DNA from: Streptosporangium album | GTDB lineage: Bacteria > Actinomycetota > Actinomycetes > Streptosporangiales > Streptosporangiaceae | Direction: 5' to 3' | DNA length: 64,000 nucleotides | Assembly (NCBI RefSeq): GCF_014203795.1 | Contig: NZ_JACHJU010000001.1 | Span: 2,666,001-2,730,000 of the forward strand | In this document: positions 11,592 to 19,171 of the stretch, piece by piece | Layout: each line of letters starts with the position of its first letter | Numbering within the stretch: position 1 is the first letter of the stretch | Notes under the pieces: generated by a model | Databases searched by the model: none | Told to the model about the DNA's origin: nothing | Seen by the model: only the letters and a program-made list of their open reading frames with translations | Made by a program: the position numbers and the translations under genes

Positions 11592-11670
11592 GACGATTCC
11601 CCTCCAAAGGTCCCCGCGCAGCGTACCCGCCGATTTCACCGACGGGCATCCCGATTTCCGCCGGGTACGG
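11569..11670 (-). repeat. ABC-F start repeat, copy 1 (native, in use)
   Basis: The copy attached to the intact ABC-F gene. Read on the minus strand it holds a TACGCT-type -10 element, the ribosome binding site GGAGGGG, the GTG start and the codons for MAHVEVG. Six further copies lie at 14226, 15459, 18034, 19411, 22239 and 23749 in the same orientation. Copy 2 is identical to it over about 73 bases from the coding end, while farther copies differ more. Left of 11569 this copy continues into ABC-F coding sequence, whereas all others switch to a shared GGGGTCATGG-type end. Confidence 0.9.
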
Positions 11671-11793
11671 CAGGTGCAGGGTGAGATGCCCGCGGCCGTG
11701 GCGGGCGACCCGTGCCGGGACGCAGATGAGATGGCGGCGCAGGTCAGCCAGGCGGCGCCTGCGTTGAAGTCCCCGGACGGCATCGGAGGGCAC
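11663..11793 (-). pseudogene. Transposase 3' remnant, IS1380-like
   Basis: The minus strand upstream of the ABC-F promoter encodes LADLRRHLICVPARVARHGR followed by GHLTLHLP, which resembles the C-terminal end of IS1380-family transposases (typically LRxxLIxVPARIAxxARRxxLHLP). Only about 40 codons remain, they run into the ABC-F promoter repeat, and no inverted repeats can be recognised. Identification is from memory of the family, with moderate confidence. It shows that an insertion sequence once sat at the boundary of the array. Confidence 0.5.
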
Positions 11794-11844
11794 CGCCTCG
11801 CGTTTCAGGGCATTCGGATCAGAATCGACTCGGTGGATTCAGGT

Positions 11845-13638
11845 TCAGGGAGTCTTCTGGACGAGTACCGGCGTGTCGCTGCCCTCTTCGGTGACCAGCA
11901 GGTACCTCTGGTGGTCCCGTTGCGCGTTCTCGGGCGTGAGAGCCTCTCTCAACGGGCCGATGGCCTGAGCGACCTGCGCCCCGGCCACGTTCGTCTTGAA
12001 TGTGGCGAGCGCTTCCTTCCGCTCGAATGGCTCGGTTCGGGAGGACACCAGCCAGAGCGTGTAGCCCTTCTGCGGATCCAGGCCCGACACCGCGATTTGC
12101 AACGTGTCCAGCGGGCCCATCGAATTGAGGGAAACCGTCGCGTGTCCCCGGCCTCCTTCCGGGGCTGCCAGGAAGAGGTGACTGGCCTTGCCAGCCCTAC
12201 CCAGCGGCACCAGATTGGACGTACCGGCGCCGGAGGGCACGGCCTGCGGGACGTAAACGAGTGCCTGCGGCTGCTGACCGATGGGAATCGTCGTGAGGAC
12301 CTTGTTCGTGAGCGTGTCGATCGCCGTGACCGCGTCCCGGTTCTCCAGGCCGACGTAGACCCGCGTCCCGTCGCCGGATCCCCAGACGCCGTGGGGCAGG
12401 TCGCCGACGGGGATGGTGGCGACCAGCTTCGGGCTTTCGCCTCGGCGATAGACCTTCACGGTGTTCTCCCCGCCCACCGTCACGTAGGCGAACTTGCCGT
12501 TGACGTTGTCCACGGTGGTGACGTGGTTGGTGATGGGGCCGGTGTCCAGTGTGGCAAGGATGCGGAAGGGCGGCTCGCCGCTCATCACCTGCGTCTTGCC
12601 GGAGTCCTTGAGCGTGAACCACACCTCCGTCCCGTCCCGGCTCACGGCCAGATTCGGCGAGAACGGGCTGGCCTGTGGGACGCGGGCGACGACCTTATAC
12701 GTCCGCGTGTCCACCACGTTCACTTCGGGAGTGAAGCTGGAGGGCACGTAGGCATACCGTCCGTCCGGGTGGAACAGCACCATGCCGGGCCCGTTGGCGG
12801 TCTCCACCCGGCGTGTCTCGCTCATCTTCACCGGATCGATCACGGAGACGTAGTTCTCACCACGGACTGTCGCCCAGACCTCCCTGCCGTCGGGCGTGAA
12901 GAACGCCTCGTGCGGCGAGCGGCCGATGTAGACGACGCCTTTGACGGTGTTGGTCGCCGTGTCGATCAGAGTGACCGAGTTGGACCCGATGGACACCACC
13001 GCCAGGGTCCGGTGGTCGGGTGAGAACCCCATTCCGTGCACGAGCAACTGGCCTTTGTACAACGGGCTCAGCGCGCCGGGCACGATGTCGCCGAGGCGAA
13101 TGACGCCCAGCAGCCTATTCGAGCTGGGATCGATCACGGAAACGGTGTTCGAGGTCTGGTCGGCGGTGTAGACCCGATCCTGGCTGGTGACGGGTATCGG
13201 TTCGGCCGCGCTCCGGGCGGGCGAGGCGGTCGGCTGCGGTGCGGTGGCTTGCGGAGTGCCGGGGGGCGATGCTGTCGATCGCGATACCGCCAGTCGGCGG
13301 CGCATGACATCGATTTCCTGCTGCTGGGTGACGATGATCTCTTGAGCCAGCCGTCGCAGAACCGGGTCGCTACCGTGTATCAGCTCTGCCCTGGCCATGT
13401 CGACGGCGCCCTGATGGTGCGGGATCATCATGGCGGAGAAGTCATGATCGGGATCGCCGGTCATCGCCGCGGCGGTCATGCCGTCGTTCATCCGTTTCAT
13501 GCTCGTGGCCATCTCCCGCGCGAACGCTGACTCCCCATCCACGTGAGACGTGTGCGGCTGCACTCCGCACGCGACCATGCCGAAAGAGCAGAACACCGCT
13601 GTGCCGAGAACGCACAGCCGCTGCAGAATGGTCGCCAT
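11845..13638 (-). CDS. Lipoprotein with DUF305 domain fused to YVTN beta-propeller
   Basis: 597 residues. The signal segment ends FGMVACG, giving a lipobox Cys, so the protein is probably membrane-anchored outside the cell. Residues about 35-115 are a DUF305 domain with the His-rich signature MMIPHHQGAVDMA and a Met/His/Asp-containing helix typical of proteins linked to metal (often copper) handling. After a Pro/Ser/Thr linker comes a seven-bladed-type propeller built from YVTN repeats (NTVSVIDPSSNRLLGVI, NSVTLIDTATNTVKGVV and further copies), then a C-terminal beta domain. It is the only clear intact gene between repeat copies 1 and 2. The fusion is less usual than DUF305 alone. A metal-related role is inferred from the domain only. 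Confidence 0.85.
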   Translation of the reverse strand: MATILQRLCVLGTAVFCSFGMVACGVQPHTSHVDGESAFAREMATSMKRMNDGMTAAAMTGDPDHDFSAMMIPHHQGAVDMARAELIHGSDPVLRRLAQEIIVTQQQEIDVMRRRLAVSRSTASPPGTPQATAPQPTASPARSAAEPIPVTSQDRVYTADQTSNTVSVIDPSSNRLLGVIRLGDIVPGALSPLYKGQLLVHGMGFSPDHRTLAVVSIGSNSVTLIDTATNTVKGVVYIGRSPHEAFFTPDGREVWATVRGENYVSVIDPVKMSETRRVETANGPGMVLFHPDGRYAYVPSSFTPEVNVVDTRTYKVVARVPQASPFSPNLAVSRDGTEVWFTLKDSGKTQVMSGEPPFRILATLDTGPITNHVTTVDNVNGKFAYVTVGGENTVKVYRRGESPKLVATIPVGDLPHGVWGSGDGTRVYVGLENRDAVTAIDTLTNKVLTTIPIGQQPQALVYVPQAVPSGAGTSNLVPLGRAGKASHLFLAAPEGGRGHATVSLNSMGPLDTLQIAVSGLDPQKGYTLWLVSSRTEPFERKEALATFKTNVAGAQVAQAIGPLREALTPENAQRDHQRYLLVTEEGSDTPVLVQKTP

Positions 13639-13675
13639 CTAAACTCCATTTCCATGCGGAGAGCGGTCCTCAGCG

Positions 13676-13890
13676 GTGCTGAAGTGCCCGCCATGCCGTC
13701 TCGGGCGTCAGCGGCATGTCGGTGTGATCGGCGTGGAGGGCGTCGCACGCGGTGTTCAGGACGGCGTGTGGGATGCCGATAAAACCGGTCTCGATCTCGG
13801 CGAGCGGCTTGTCCGGGGCCTCGGCGTCGTCGCCCGAGTTGTATGTGCGGCCGGTGTGCGTCCGATACGCGAGCGCATCATCGGGGATAA
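13676..13890 (-). pseudogene. Possible gene remnant (molybdenum-hydroxylase-like C-terminus)
   Basis: A minus-strand frame without a plausible start encodes PLAEIETGFIGIPHAVLNT followed by ...MPLTPETAWRALQHR and a stop. The pattern of a Gly/Pro-rich stretch, an A/N helix and then LPLTPE near the C-terminus recalls the ends of xanthine-dehydrogenase-type large subunits. Third-position GC is high, as in real genes here. The identification is weak; it may simply be old coding debris between the DUF305 gene and repeat copy 2. Confidence 0.25.
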
Positions 13891-14225
13891 CGGACCCTTC
13901 CGGTGGCCGCGGGCGGCCACAGGGCGATCCATATCAGCGATCACTTACTGAATCATGGTGCTCGTGATCGCCACCATAAGAGCCAGAGATGAGCACGGCG
14001 AGCAGAACGGCTAAGAGGGTGATTAGCCCTCGAATCGACCGTGGATAGATACGGTATATCTACTGTTAAGCCCCATACCACGAAGCTATGTGAAGCCATC
14101 TATCGAGACACTATGGCCGCGTGAAAGCCTTCCTCAAGAACCTACTGAATGCCTACCATCCTCGACCGCCTTGCACCCGCAGCCGAAGACAAGGACCCGG
14201 ATCCAGTCAGCCTGGGCAGGTCATG
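13891..14225. other. AT-richer spacer with palindrome and His-rich peptide frame
   Basis: About 335 bases, visibly less GC-rich than its surroundings. It holds the 17-bp inverted repeat TAGATACGGTATATCTA at 14046-14062. On the minus strand a short frame without a standard start, ITLLAVLLAVLISGSYGG followed by DHEHHDSVSDR and a stop, looks like the end of a small membrane peptide with a His-rich tail. Both lie upstream of the DUF305 gene, and the palindrome could be an operator. I see no complete gene. Confidence 0.35.
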
Positions 14226-14349
14226 GGGGTCATGGCTTGCATGTGGGCTGCCCGACCTCAACGTGCGCCACGACGATTCCCCTCCAAAGGTCCCCGCGCA
14301 GCGTACCCGCCGATTTCACCGACGAGCATCCCGATTTCCGCTGGTACGG
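14226..14349 (-). repeat. ABC-F start repeat, copy 2
   Basis: Near-perfect copy of the ABC-F promoter, GGAGGGG site, GTG start and first seven codons. After MAHVEVG the frame continues QPTCKP and ends at TGA, so it can only make a 13-residue peptide. The left end is the shared signature GGGGTCATGGCTTGCATG. It is identical to copy 1 over the start-codon core, the closest match of all copies. Confidence 0.9.
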
Positions 14350-14361
14350 CGGGCACGGAGA

Positions 14362-14802
14362 TCAGGCGGCTCCCGCGTCTCGGAGCAGTTCGGTCTTGAC
14401 CACGCCCTCAACCGCGTGGCAGAGCTTGGCATCCGTTGTGAGCAGAGGGATCCCCTGATCGAGCGCCAGCTGGGCGAAGACGGCGTCGTACATGCGCAGC
14501 GTCAGACGTACCGCCAGCCCGGCGGCCCGTTCCAGATGGTCTGCGCCGATCGGGTGAACCGTCACGCCGAGATCGTCGATAACACGTACGGCCGCCGCGA
14601 ACTCCTCCGCCGTCAAGCGGCCCGGCAAAAGTCCTTTCTTACGCAGCACCCCGGCCACCTCGATCCGGGCGAAGTCCGCCGTCTCCAGCTCGACGAGGCC
14701 GTCCAGGAACGCTTCCTGCACCTCACGGGCATGCTCGAATCCAGGCTGGTCGACGAACCATCGCAGAAAGACACCGGTGTCGACGACATAGGCATCAGCC
14801 AC
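14362..14802 (-). CDS. vapC: PIN-domain ribonuclease toxin, VapC family
   Basis: Predicted RNA-cleaving toxin of a type II toxin-antitoxin pair. The 146-residue protein starts VADAYVVDTGVFLRWFVDQP and shows the acidic PIN residues: Asp8 in VVDTG, Glu in LVELETAD, Asp in RMYDAVFA and Asp in LLTTDAKL. Its GTG start overlaps the antitoxin stop by eight bases, the usual translational coupling. It lies between repeat copies 2 and 3, only 13 bases from copy 2. A decayed relative of this pair lies at 19766-20093. Confidence 0.87.
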   Translation of the reverse strand: MADAYVVDTGVFLRWFVDQPGFEHAREVQEAFLDGLVELETADFARIEVAGVLRKKGLLPGRLTAEEFAAAVRVIDDLGVTVHPIGADHLERAAGLAVRLTLRMYDAVFAQLALDQGIPLLTTDAKLCHAVEGVVKTELLRDAGAA

Positions 14803-15007
14803 GGGACTCTTCCCGGCGCCGGTCCAGTTCCTCGTCCACTCCCGTCACCCCGCGCATCCTGCCACGGATGCGTTCCAGAGCGACCAATGCCTTCTCTCTC
14901 CGGCGGGACGACGACATGTTCTCCCGGACGAGCGCGAGCACCGGAGGCACCCGATCCTCGGGCAACTGGTCCACCAGCAGATGGAGTTCCTCACGCATTG
15001 CGCTCAT
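14795..15007 (-). CDS. vapB: VapB-type antitoxin
   Basis: Small charged protein of 70 residues (MSAMREELHLLVDQLPEDRV ...) directly upstream of and overlapping vapC by eight bases, so it should be the cognate antitoxin and autoregulator. The central stretch RENMSSSRRREKALVALE is helical and basic, then the C-terminus is acidic/Arg-rich as in antitoxins that wrap the toxin. TACACT lies seven bases before ATG 15007 and no ribosome binding site is visible, which suggests a leaderless transcript. A near-identical but separately evolved copy is at 19890-20093. Confidence 0.75.
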   Translation of the reverse strand: MSAMREELHLLVDQLPEDRVPPVLALVRENMSSSRRREKALVALERIRGRMRGVTGVDEELDRRREESRG

Positions 15008-15088
15008 AACCGCAGTGTACGGCCGTGTGCTGGCCGGACACAGGGTTGCCGTCGCTTCCAGCCGGTGAGGGGGCACCCACATGACGAC

Positions 15089-15372
15089 TTATCCGCCGCC
15101 CTGGCCGGACACGGTACGGGATCGCAGGCGTGCCTTCGCTCCCTGGGTGATCACGCCGGCCGGGTCGGCGTCATCCTGCGTTCCCGGCCGTTCCTCCGCC
15201 CCGGCCCGTGCCGATCCGCCGGTGCAGCGGTCGTACAGGACCGCGGACGCTTCCGGCCCCTCCGTAAGGATGTGCACCGGTCCGTCGTCATACACGTACG
15301 GCAGGCCGAACCGGCCACGCTCGCGGAGATCAGCAGAATCGCAAGCAGCCGGAGAACCCGCGGACGCCTCAT
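15089..15372 (-). pseudogene. Small lipoprotein gene with apparent frameshift
   Basis: On the minus strand ATG 15372 starts a convincing lipoprotein signal, MRRPRVLRLLAILLISASVA followed by GSAC. In that frame the sequence then degrades to Arg/Ser/Thr-rich residues. In the next frame, starting at the same place, a coding-like stretch GLPYVYDDGPVHILTEGPEA continues with high third-position GC to a stop at 15089. The simplest reading is one small secreted protein broken by a single frameshift just after the lipobox; the alternative is two chance frames. Function unknown. It lies between vapB and repeat copy 3. Confidence 0.4.
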
Positions 15373-15458
15373 GATCCGCAAAACAGATGATCGACTGTCC
15401 TGGTTCCCCGGCTCGTTCCCGATTCCCAGAAGCCCCGGATGCAGCAATCACGGTTCAC

Positions 15459-15581
15459 GGAGGTCATAGCGTGCATGTGGGCTGCCCGACCTCAACGTGC
15501 GCCACCGCGATTCCCCTCCAAAGGTCCCCGCGCTGCGTACCCGCCGATTTCGACCAGAGGCATCCTGATTTCTCAGTACGG
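15459..15581 (-). repeat. ABC-F start repeat, copy 3
   Basis: Contains the GGAGGGG site, GTG and MAHVEVG codons, then QPTCTL and TGA. It differs from copy 1 at a few positions around the start codon leader (CACCGCG for CACGACG) and further upstream. The left end reads GGAGGTCATAGCGTGCATG, a variant of the shared signature. Confidence 0.88.
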
Positions 15582-15676
15582 CGGGCTCAGCACCCGGGCA
15601 GACCGGCGACCGCCCAGTCGATTACCAAGAGGAGGCCCGCCAGTGGACGATCTTGAGGCGCGACGAAGGCCAGCCG

Positions 15677-16306
15677 TCACCTCGGGTCCGGGGAAGACGA
15701 CAGGAGGACGCGCATGCCTTCCAAGATCACCGACAGGCCGTGTTCGAAGGTCTCCTCACCCTGCGGGGGACCGCTTTCCGCGAAGGTCTCGAGAAGGCTC
15801 GGGTGACCGGCGAACCACCGATTGGCCTCGTTGAGCTCCTCCTGTGGTTCTCGCACGGGCTTTGCCTGCTCCTCCAGCACGAACCCGCTGACATAGTTGC
15901 TGAGGGTGAACAGGCCCCGCAGCGCCTCACGCGGCAGGAAGCCGGCTCGCCCCAGCGACTCCAGTGCGACCTGGAGGATCGGGAGGGCACTTGGCCCGGG
16001 GCGGGCGCCCACGAAGAGCCGGGCAGCGTCACGGTGGGAGTTCAGCATGCGCCGCTGGTCACGCATGCGTTCGGCGAGCCAGTTTTGCCAGGGCTCACCC
16101 TCGGCCAGGGGCCGCAGCGGAATCTCACGCGACAGCGCATCCGCCATCTCATCCAGCAACTCCTGCTTGTTGGCGAAGTGCCAGTAGAGCGCGGGGGCCT
16201 GCACGCCCAGCTCGGCGGCCAGGCGGCGCAGGGTCAGCCTGTCCAGGCCGACTTCGTCCAGCAGCGCCAGCGCGGTGGTGACGACCTTGGCGCGGTCAAG
16301 TTTCAC
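15677..16306 (-). CDS. TetR family transcriptional regulator
   Basis: A 209-residue repressor starting at GTG 16306 (VKLDRAKVVTTALALLDEVG). The N-terminal helix-turn-helix LRRLAAELGVQAPALYWHFA is typical of TetR/AcrR proteins, and the C-terminal half looks like the tetracycline-repressor ligand-binding type. It is divergent from an FAD monooxygenase gene; the 69-base gap holds two near-identical TTAACG/CGTTAA inverted repeats, so it most likely represses both genes and is released by the monooxygenase substrate. Leftward extension of the frame beyond GTG 16306 is antisense to the monooxygenase and not real. Confidence 0.88.
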   Translation of the reverse strand: MKLDRAKVVTTALALLDEVGLDRLTLRRLAAELGVQAPALYWHFANKQELLDEMADALSREIPLRPLAEGEPWQNWLAERMRDQRRMLNSHRDAARLFVGARPGPSALPILQVALESLGRAGFLPREALRGLFTLSNYVSGFVLEEQAKPVREPQEELNEANRWFAGHPSLLETFAESGPPQGEETFEHGLSVILEGMRVLLSSSPDPR

Positions 16307-16337
16307 GGTTGACAGCTTAACAACGTTCAATACATCC

Positions 16338-16366
16338 TTAACGACGTTAAATATAACGGCGTTAAG
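16338..16366. promoter_or_regulatory. Twin TTAACG palindromes, TetR operator
   Basis: TTAACGACGTTAA at 16338-16350 and the closely matching ATAACGGCGTTAA at 16353-16365 lie 15 bp apart, centre to centre, between the divergent TetR and monooxygenase genes. A further half-site TTAACAACGTT lies at 16317-16327. The spacing of about one and a half helical turns fits two repressor dimers. Confidence 0.65.
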
Positions 16367-16375
16367 GGGATGTTG

Positions 16376-18124
16376 ATGAACCACACCGAGGTGCTGATCG
16401 TCGGTGCCGGACCGACCGGGCTGACCCTGGCCTGTGATCTGACACGCCGGAACATCCCCTGCCGGATCATCGAACGGAACCCGGTTCCGCAGGGCGGTTC
16501 GCGGGGCTTCACCCTCAAACCGCGCAGCTTGGAGGTGTTCGACGATCTCGGCATCGCCGACCGCATCGTGGCCGCTGCCGCGGTTCAGTCCCGGACCCGC
16601 TTTCACCTGGGCGAGCCGTTGCTGTTCGACCTGCGGGTGCCGCCCGCACCGCCCTCGCAGCAGCGGCCTTATCCCAACTCGCTGGCCATTCCCGAGTGGC
16701 GGACCGAGGCCCTCCTGCGCGAGCGGCTGGCCGAACTGGGCGGCGAGGTCGAGTTCGGCCGCCGCCTGGTCGACTTCCACCCCGGCGACAACGGTGTGAC
16801 CGCGACCCTGGAGCGCGACGGCGCCACCGAGACCGTTCGCGCCGCCTACTTGGTCGGCGCGGATGGCGGCCGCAGCTCCGTCCGCCGCCGCCTCGGCCTC
16901 ACTTTCGCCGGCTCCACCGACGAAGACGCGCGGGCGATGCTCGCCGACGCGCATGTGCACGGGCTGGACCACTCCGAGGCGGTGCATTTCTGGATGGCCG
17001 CCGGCGGCCACATCCTCGCGCTCAGACCCACTCCCCACGCCGGCACCTGGCAGGTCGTGGCCTCCGTCGAACCACGCCGCGACGGCAGCTGGCCCGAAGC
17101 GTCGCTGGACTACCTGCAACAGGCGGTGACCGAACGCACCGGTCGCAGCGACATCCGCCTGACCAACCCGACCTGGCTGTCGGTATGGCGCTACAACCTG
17201 CGCATGGTCGACACCTACCGCGTCGGCCGTGTGTTCCTCGCCGGCGACGCCGCTCACGTCCACAGTCCGTTCGGCGGATTCGGCATGAACACCGGCATCC
17301 AGGACGCCTACAACCTCGGCTGGAAGCTGGCACTGGTCCTCCAGGGCGCCGCGAACGCCGCTCTGCTCGACACCTACGGAGCAGAGCGGTTGCCCGTCGC
17401 ACGCGCAGTGCTGGCCGAAAGCGACCGGCGGTTCTCCGCGGCCACACCGCCACGCCTACTGCGGCCGTTGCTGCGCTTCATCCTCAAGCCGTTCTTCGCG
17501 CGGCAGCAGCGCGGTGACCGCAACGACCACCCGGCCTACCGCACCAGCCCGTTGAGCCTGGATCTGGCCGGCCGCAGAAAGCCCGTCCACGCCAGCGATG
17601 TCGCCCCCGACGGCCCCGTCCTGCTCGACGCCGGCGCAACGCACACACGACTGTTCGACCTGTTCCGCGACCCGCACTTCACCATGTTGGCCTTCGGCTC
17701 CCAAGGCGCTCAAGCAGTCGAACACGCCACCGGCGAACTCACAGACCACCTGCACGCCTACACCGTCATCGTGCCCGGACAGCAACCTCCGGCCGGCACC
17801 ACCGCCCTGATCGACACGGAAGGCCTCGTCCGGCGTGCCTACGGCGCCCGCGAAGACACTCTGATCGTCATCCGGCCGGACGGCTACATCGGGCTCATCG
17901 CACACGGTCCCACAGATCACGCAGTGCGTGGCTACCTCGACCGGACCCTTCTACGGTCTACCGGCACAGCGACCCCCCCGCCCGCCCACTTCAGGATGAA
18001 CGGACCGGCCTTCAAGAGCCTGCGGGGATCCAAGAGGTCATGGCTCCCATGTCTGCTGAACCAACCTCAACGTGCGCCACGACGGCATCCCTCCCAAAGG
18101 TTTTCGGGAAGGGCACTCCACTGA
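16376..18124 (+). CDS. FAD-dependent aromatic hydroxylase (PheA/TfdB type), C-terminus replaced by repeat
   Basis: Class A flavoprotein monooxygenase that would hydroxylate an aromatic or polyketide-type substrate with NAD(P)H. ATG 16376 has AAGGGG six bases upstream. Motifs: Rossmann GAGPTGLTLA near the start, the DG motif GADGGRSSVRRRL, and GD motif FLAGDAAHVHSPFGGFGMNT. The C-terminal thioredoxin-like domain follows to about residue 545. The frame does not stop before repeat copy 4 but runs through it, adding a tail (QPQRAPRRHPSQRF...) encoded by the repeat's reverse strand. This suggests the original end was cut off when the repeat was joined. It is paired with the divergent TetR gene. 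Confidence 0.88.
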   Translation: MNHTEVLIVGAGPTGLTLACDLTRRNIPCRIIERNPVPQGGSRGFTLKPRSLEVFDDLGIADRIVAAAAVQSRTRFHLGEPLLFDLRVPPAPPSQQRPYPNSLAIPEWRTEALLRERLAELGGEVEFGRRLVDFHPGDNGVTATLERDGATETVRAAYLVGADGGRSSVRRRLGLTFAGSTDEDARAMLADAHVHGLDHSEAVHFWMAAGGHILALRPTPHAGTWQVVASVEPRRDGSWPEASLDYLQQAVTERTGRSDIRLTNPTWLSVWRYNLRMVDTYRVGRVFLAGDAAHVHSPFGGFGMNTGIQDAYNLGWKLALVLQGAANAALLDTYGAERLPVARAVLAESDRRFSAATPPRLLRPLLRFILKPFFARQQRGDRNDHPAYRTSPLSLDLAGRRKPVHASDVAPDGPVLLDAGATHTRLFDLFRDPHFTMLAFGSQGAQAVEHATGELTDHLHAYTVIVPGQQPPAGTTALIDTEGLVRRAYGAREDTLIVIRPDGYIGLIAHGPTDHAVRGYLDRTLLRSTGTATPPPAHFRMNGPAFKSLRGSKRSWLPCLLNQPQRAPRRHPSQRFSGRALH

Positions 18125-18175
18125 TTCCACCCGCGAACATCTCGTTTTCCACCAGCCCACGCGGCCCGTATGGGG
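18034..18175 (-). repeat. ABC-F start repeat, copy 4 (most diverged)
   Basis: Keeps a GGGAGGG ribosome binding site, GTG start and the codons MAHVEVG, then diverges (SADMGAMTS) with the TGA of the other copies out of frame by one base. The left signature reads AGAGGTCATGGCTCCCATG. The upstream promoter half is only loosely related to the others. Its reverse strand encodes the tail of the monooxygenase. Confidence 0.7.
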
Positions 18176-18188
18176 GTACCGTACAGAC

Positions 18189-18608
18189 ATGAACAGGCTT
18201 AGTTCTTTCAGAACGGTGAGCGACGCCGCCGCTGTAGCGGCCCGGATGCTCGCCGACGGCGAACCGCTGAGCCGCGTGTGGCGTTTCTCCATCGTGCAGA
18301 TGCTGGACGACTACACAAGTGTTCTTCGACATGACGGTGTGACAGCCGCTGGCCAGATGTGGCAGAACGCGCCGTCACCGGTGGGGGACGTCCGGGTGGA
18401 CGCCGCTCTGGCCGCGCTGGCAGAACACCTCGCGCGTAAGGACGGATGGCCGGTGCCGCCTTGGACTCGTGATCCACGGAGGGAGGCACTGCCGTGGTGG
18501 TTCGTCACCGAGCTCCGCGGCCTGCATCCCCGCGCGCTGGTGGAGGCCCCCTCCTCATTTCGCAAGCGCGGCGTGTTCATCACCCGAGGCGCCCTGGAGC
18601 GGGTATGA
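18189..18608 (+). CDS. Hypothetical protein, first gene of nucleotidyltransferase operon
   Basis: A 139-residue, soluble, mostly helical protein starting MNRLSSFRTVSDAAAVAARM. I do not recognise the family. The stop overlaps the next start (ATGA), so it is translationally coupled to the nucleotidyltransferase, and the Trp-rich C-terminal half (PPWTRDPRREALPWWFVTEL) suggests a folded domain. GTACAGAC directly before ATG 18189 and no ribosome binding site suggest a leaderless transcript. Position ahead of a toxin-like nucleotidyltransferase makes an antitoxin or substrate-adaptor role possible, but this is inference. Confidence 0.7.
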   Translation: MNRLSSFRTVSDAAAVAARMLADGEPLSRVWRFSIVQMLDDYTSVLRHDGVTAAGQMWQNAPSPVGDVRVDAALAALAEHLARKDGWPVPPWTRDPRREALPWWFVTELRGLHPRALVEAPSSFRKRGVFITRGALERV

Positions 18609-19171
18609 GCGTCGGACTTGGCCGGGACGAGATCCTCGAGCTTCTGAACGAGCTGAGTACGGAGCTGGCCGCACGCGGCGCCAGAGCAGACCTGTTTCTC
18701 GTAGGAGGCGCGGCGATCGCTGTGGCCTACGACAGTGCGAGATCCACGAGAGACCTCGACGGGGTATTCCTTCCGACCGAGGTGGTCAGACAGGCGACAC
18801 TCGCCGTGGCCGAACGTCGCGGTCTGGCCAAGGACTGGCTCAACGACGCGGTGAAAGGTTTCCTGCCCGGCCCCGACCCCGATGCTCAGCGGTACTACTC
18901 CAGCGACTCTCTGACCGTTGATGTCGCATCGGCACGCTACCTGCTCGCGATGAAACTTTTCTCGTCACGTGTGGAGAACGACGCCGACGACATCATGTTT
19001 CTCTACCGGCAACTTGGTTTCACCACCGTGGAGGAAGGGCTCGACCTGGTCGAGAGCGTCTATCACGGCCGTGCGGTCGAGCCAAAGGTTCAGTTCCTGC
19101 TCAGCGAGATCGTGACGGCACTCCACGACCAGGACGGACCGCCCGCACCACCGGATGAGCCTCAGCCGTGA
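18605..19171 (+). CDS. Nucleotidyltransferase-fold protein (DUF6036/AbiEii-like)
   Basis: A 188-residue protein with the minimal nucleotidyltransferase pattern: FLVGGAAIAVAYDSARSTRD followed by LDGVF, i.e. GG, an A-x-x-x-Y helix and an R-x-T/S-x-D-hydrophobic-D/N motif typical of DUF6036/AbiEii/MenT-related proteins, which often act as toxins that nucleotidylate tRNA or proteins. The second catalytic acidic residue is probably in SLTVDVAS. The start overlaps the upstream gene by four bases (ATGA) and the end overlaps the next gene by four (GTGA), making a tight three-gene operon between repeat copies 4 and 5. A toxin or defence role is inferred from fold and context. Confidence 0.75.
   Translation: MSVGLGRDEILELLNELSTELAARGARADLFLVGGAAIAVAYDSARSTRDLDGVFLPTEVVRQATLAVAERRGLAKDWLNDAVKGFLPGPDPDAQRYYSSDSLTVDVASARYLLAMKLFSSRVENDADDIMFLYRQLGFTTVEEGLDLVESVYHGRAVEPKVQFLLSEIVTALHDQDGPPAPPDEPQP

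Noticed and set aside
11362-13023. Plus-strand frame of 553 codons through the repeat and DUF305 gene
   Set aside because: Antisense of two well-supported minus-strand features; repeat-derived N-terminus and no recognisable domain.
16307-17263. Extended N-terminus of the TetR frame at 15677
   Set aside because: The extra 320 residues lie antisense to the FAD monooxygenase and have no TetR-like features; the regulator starts at 16306.
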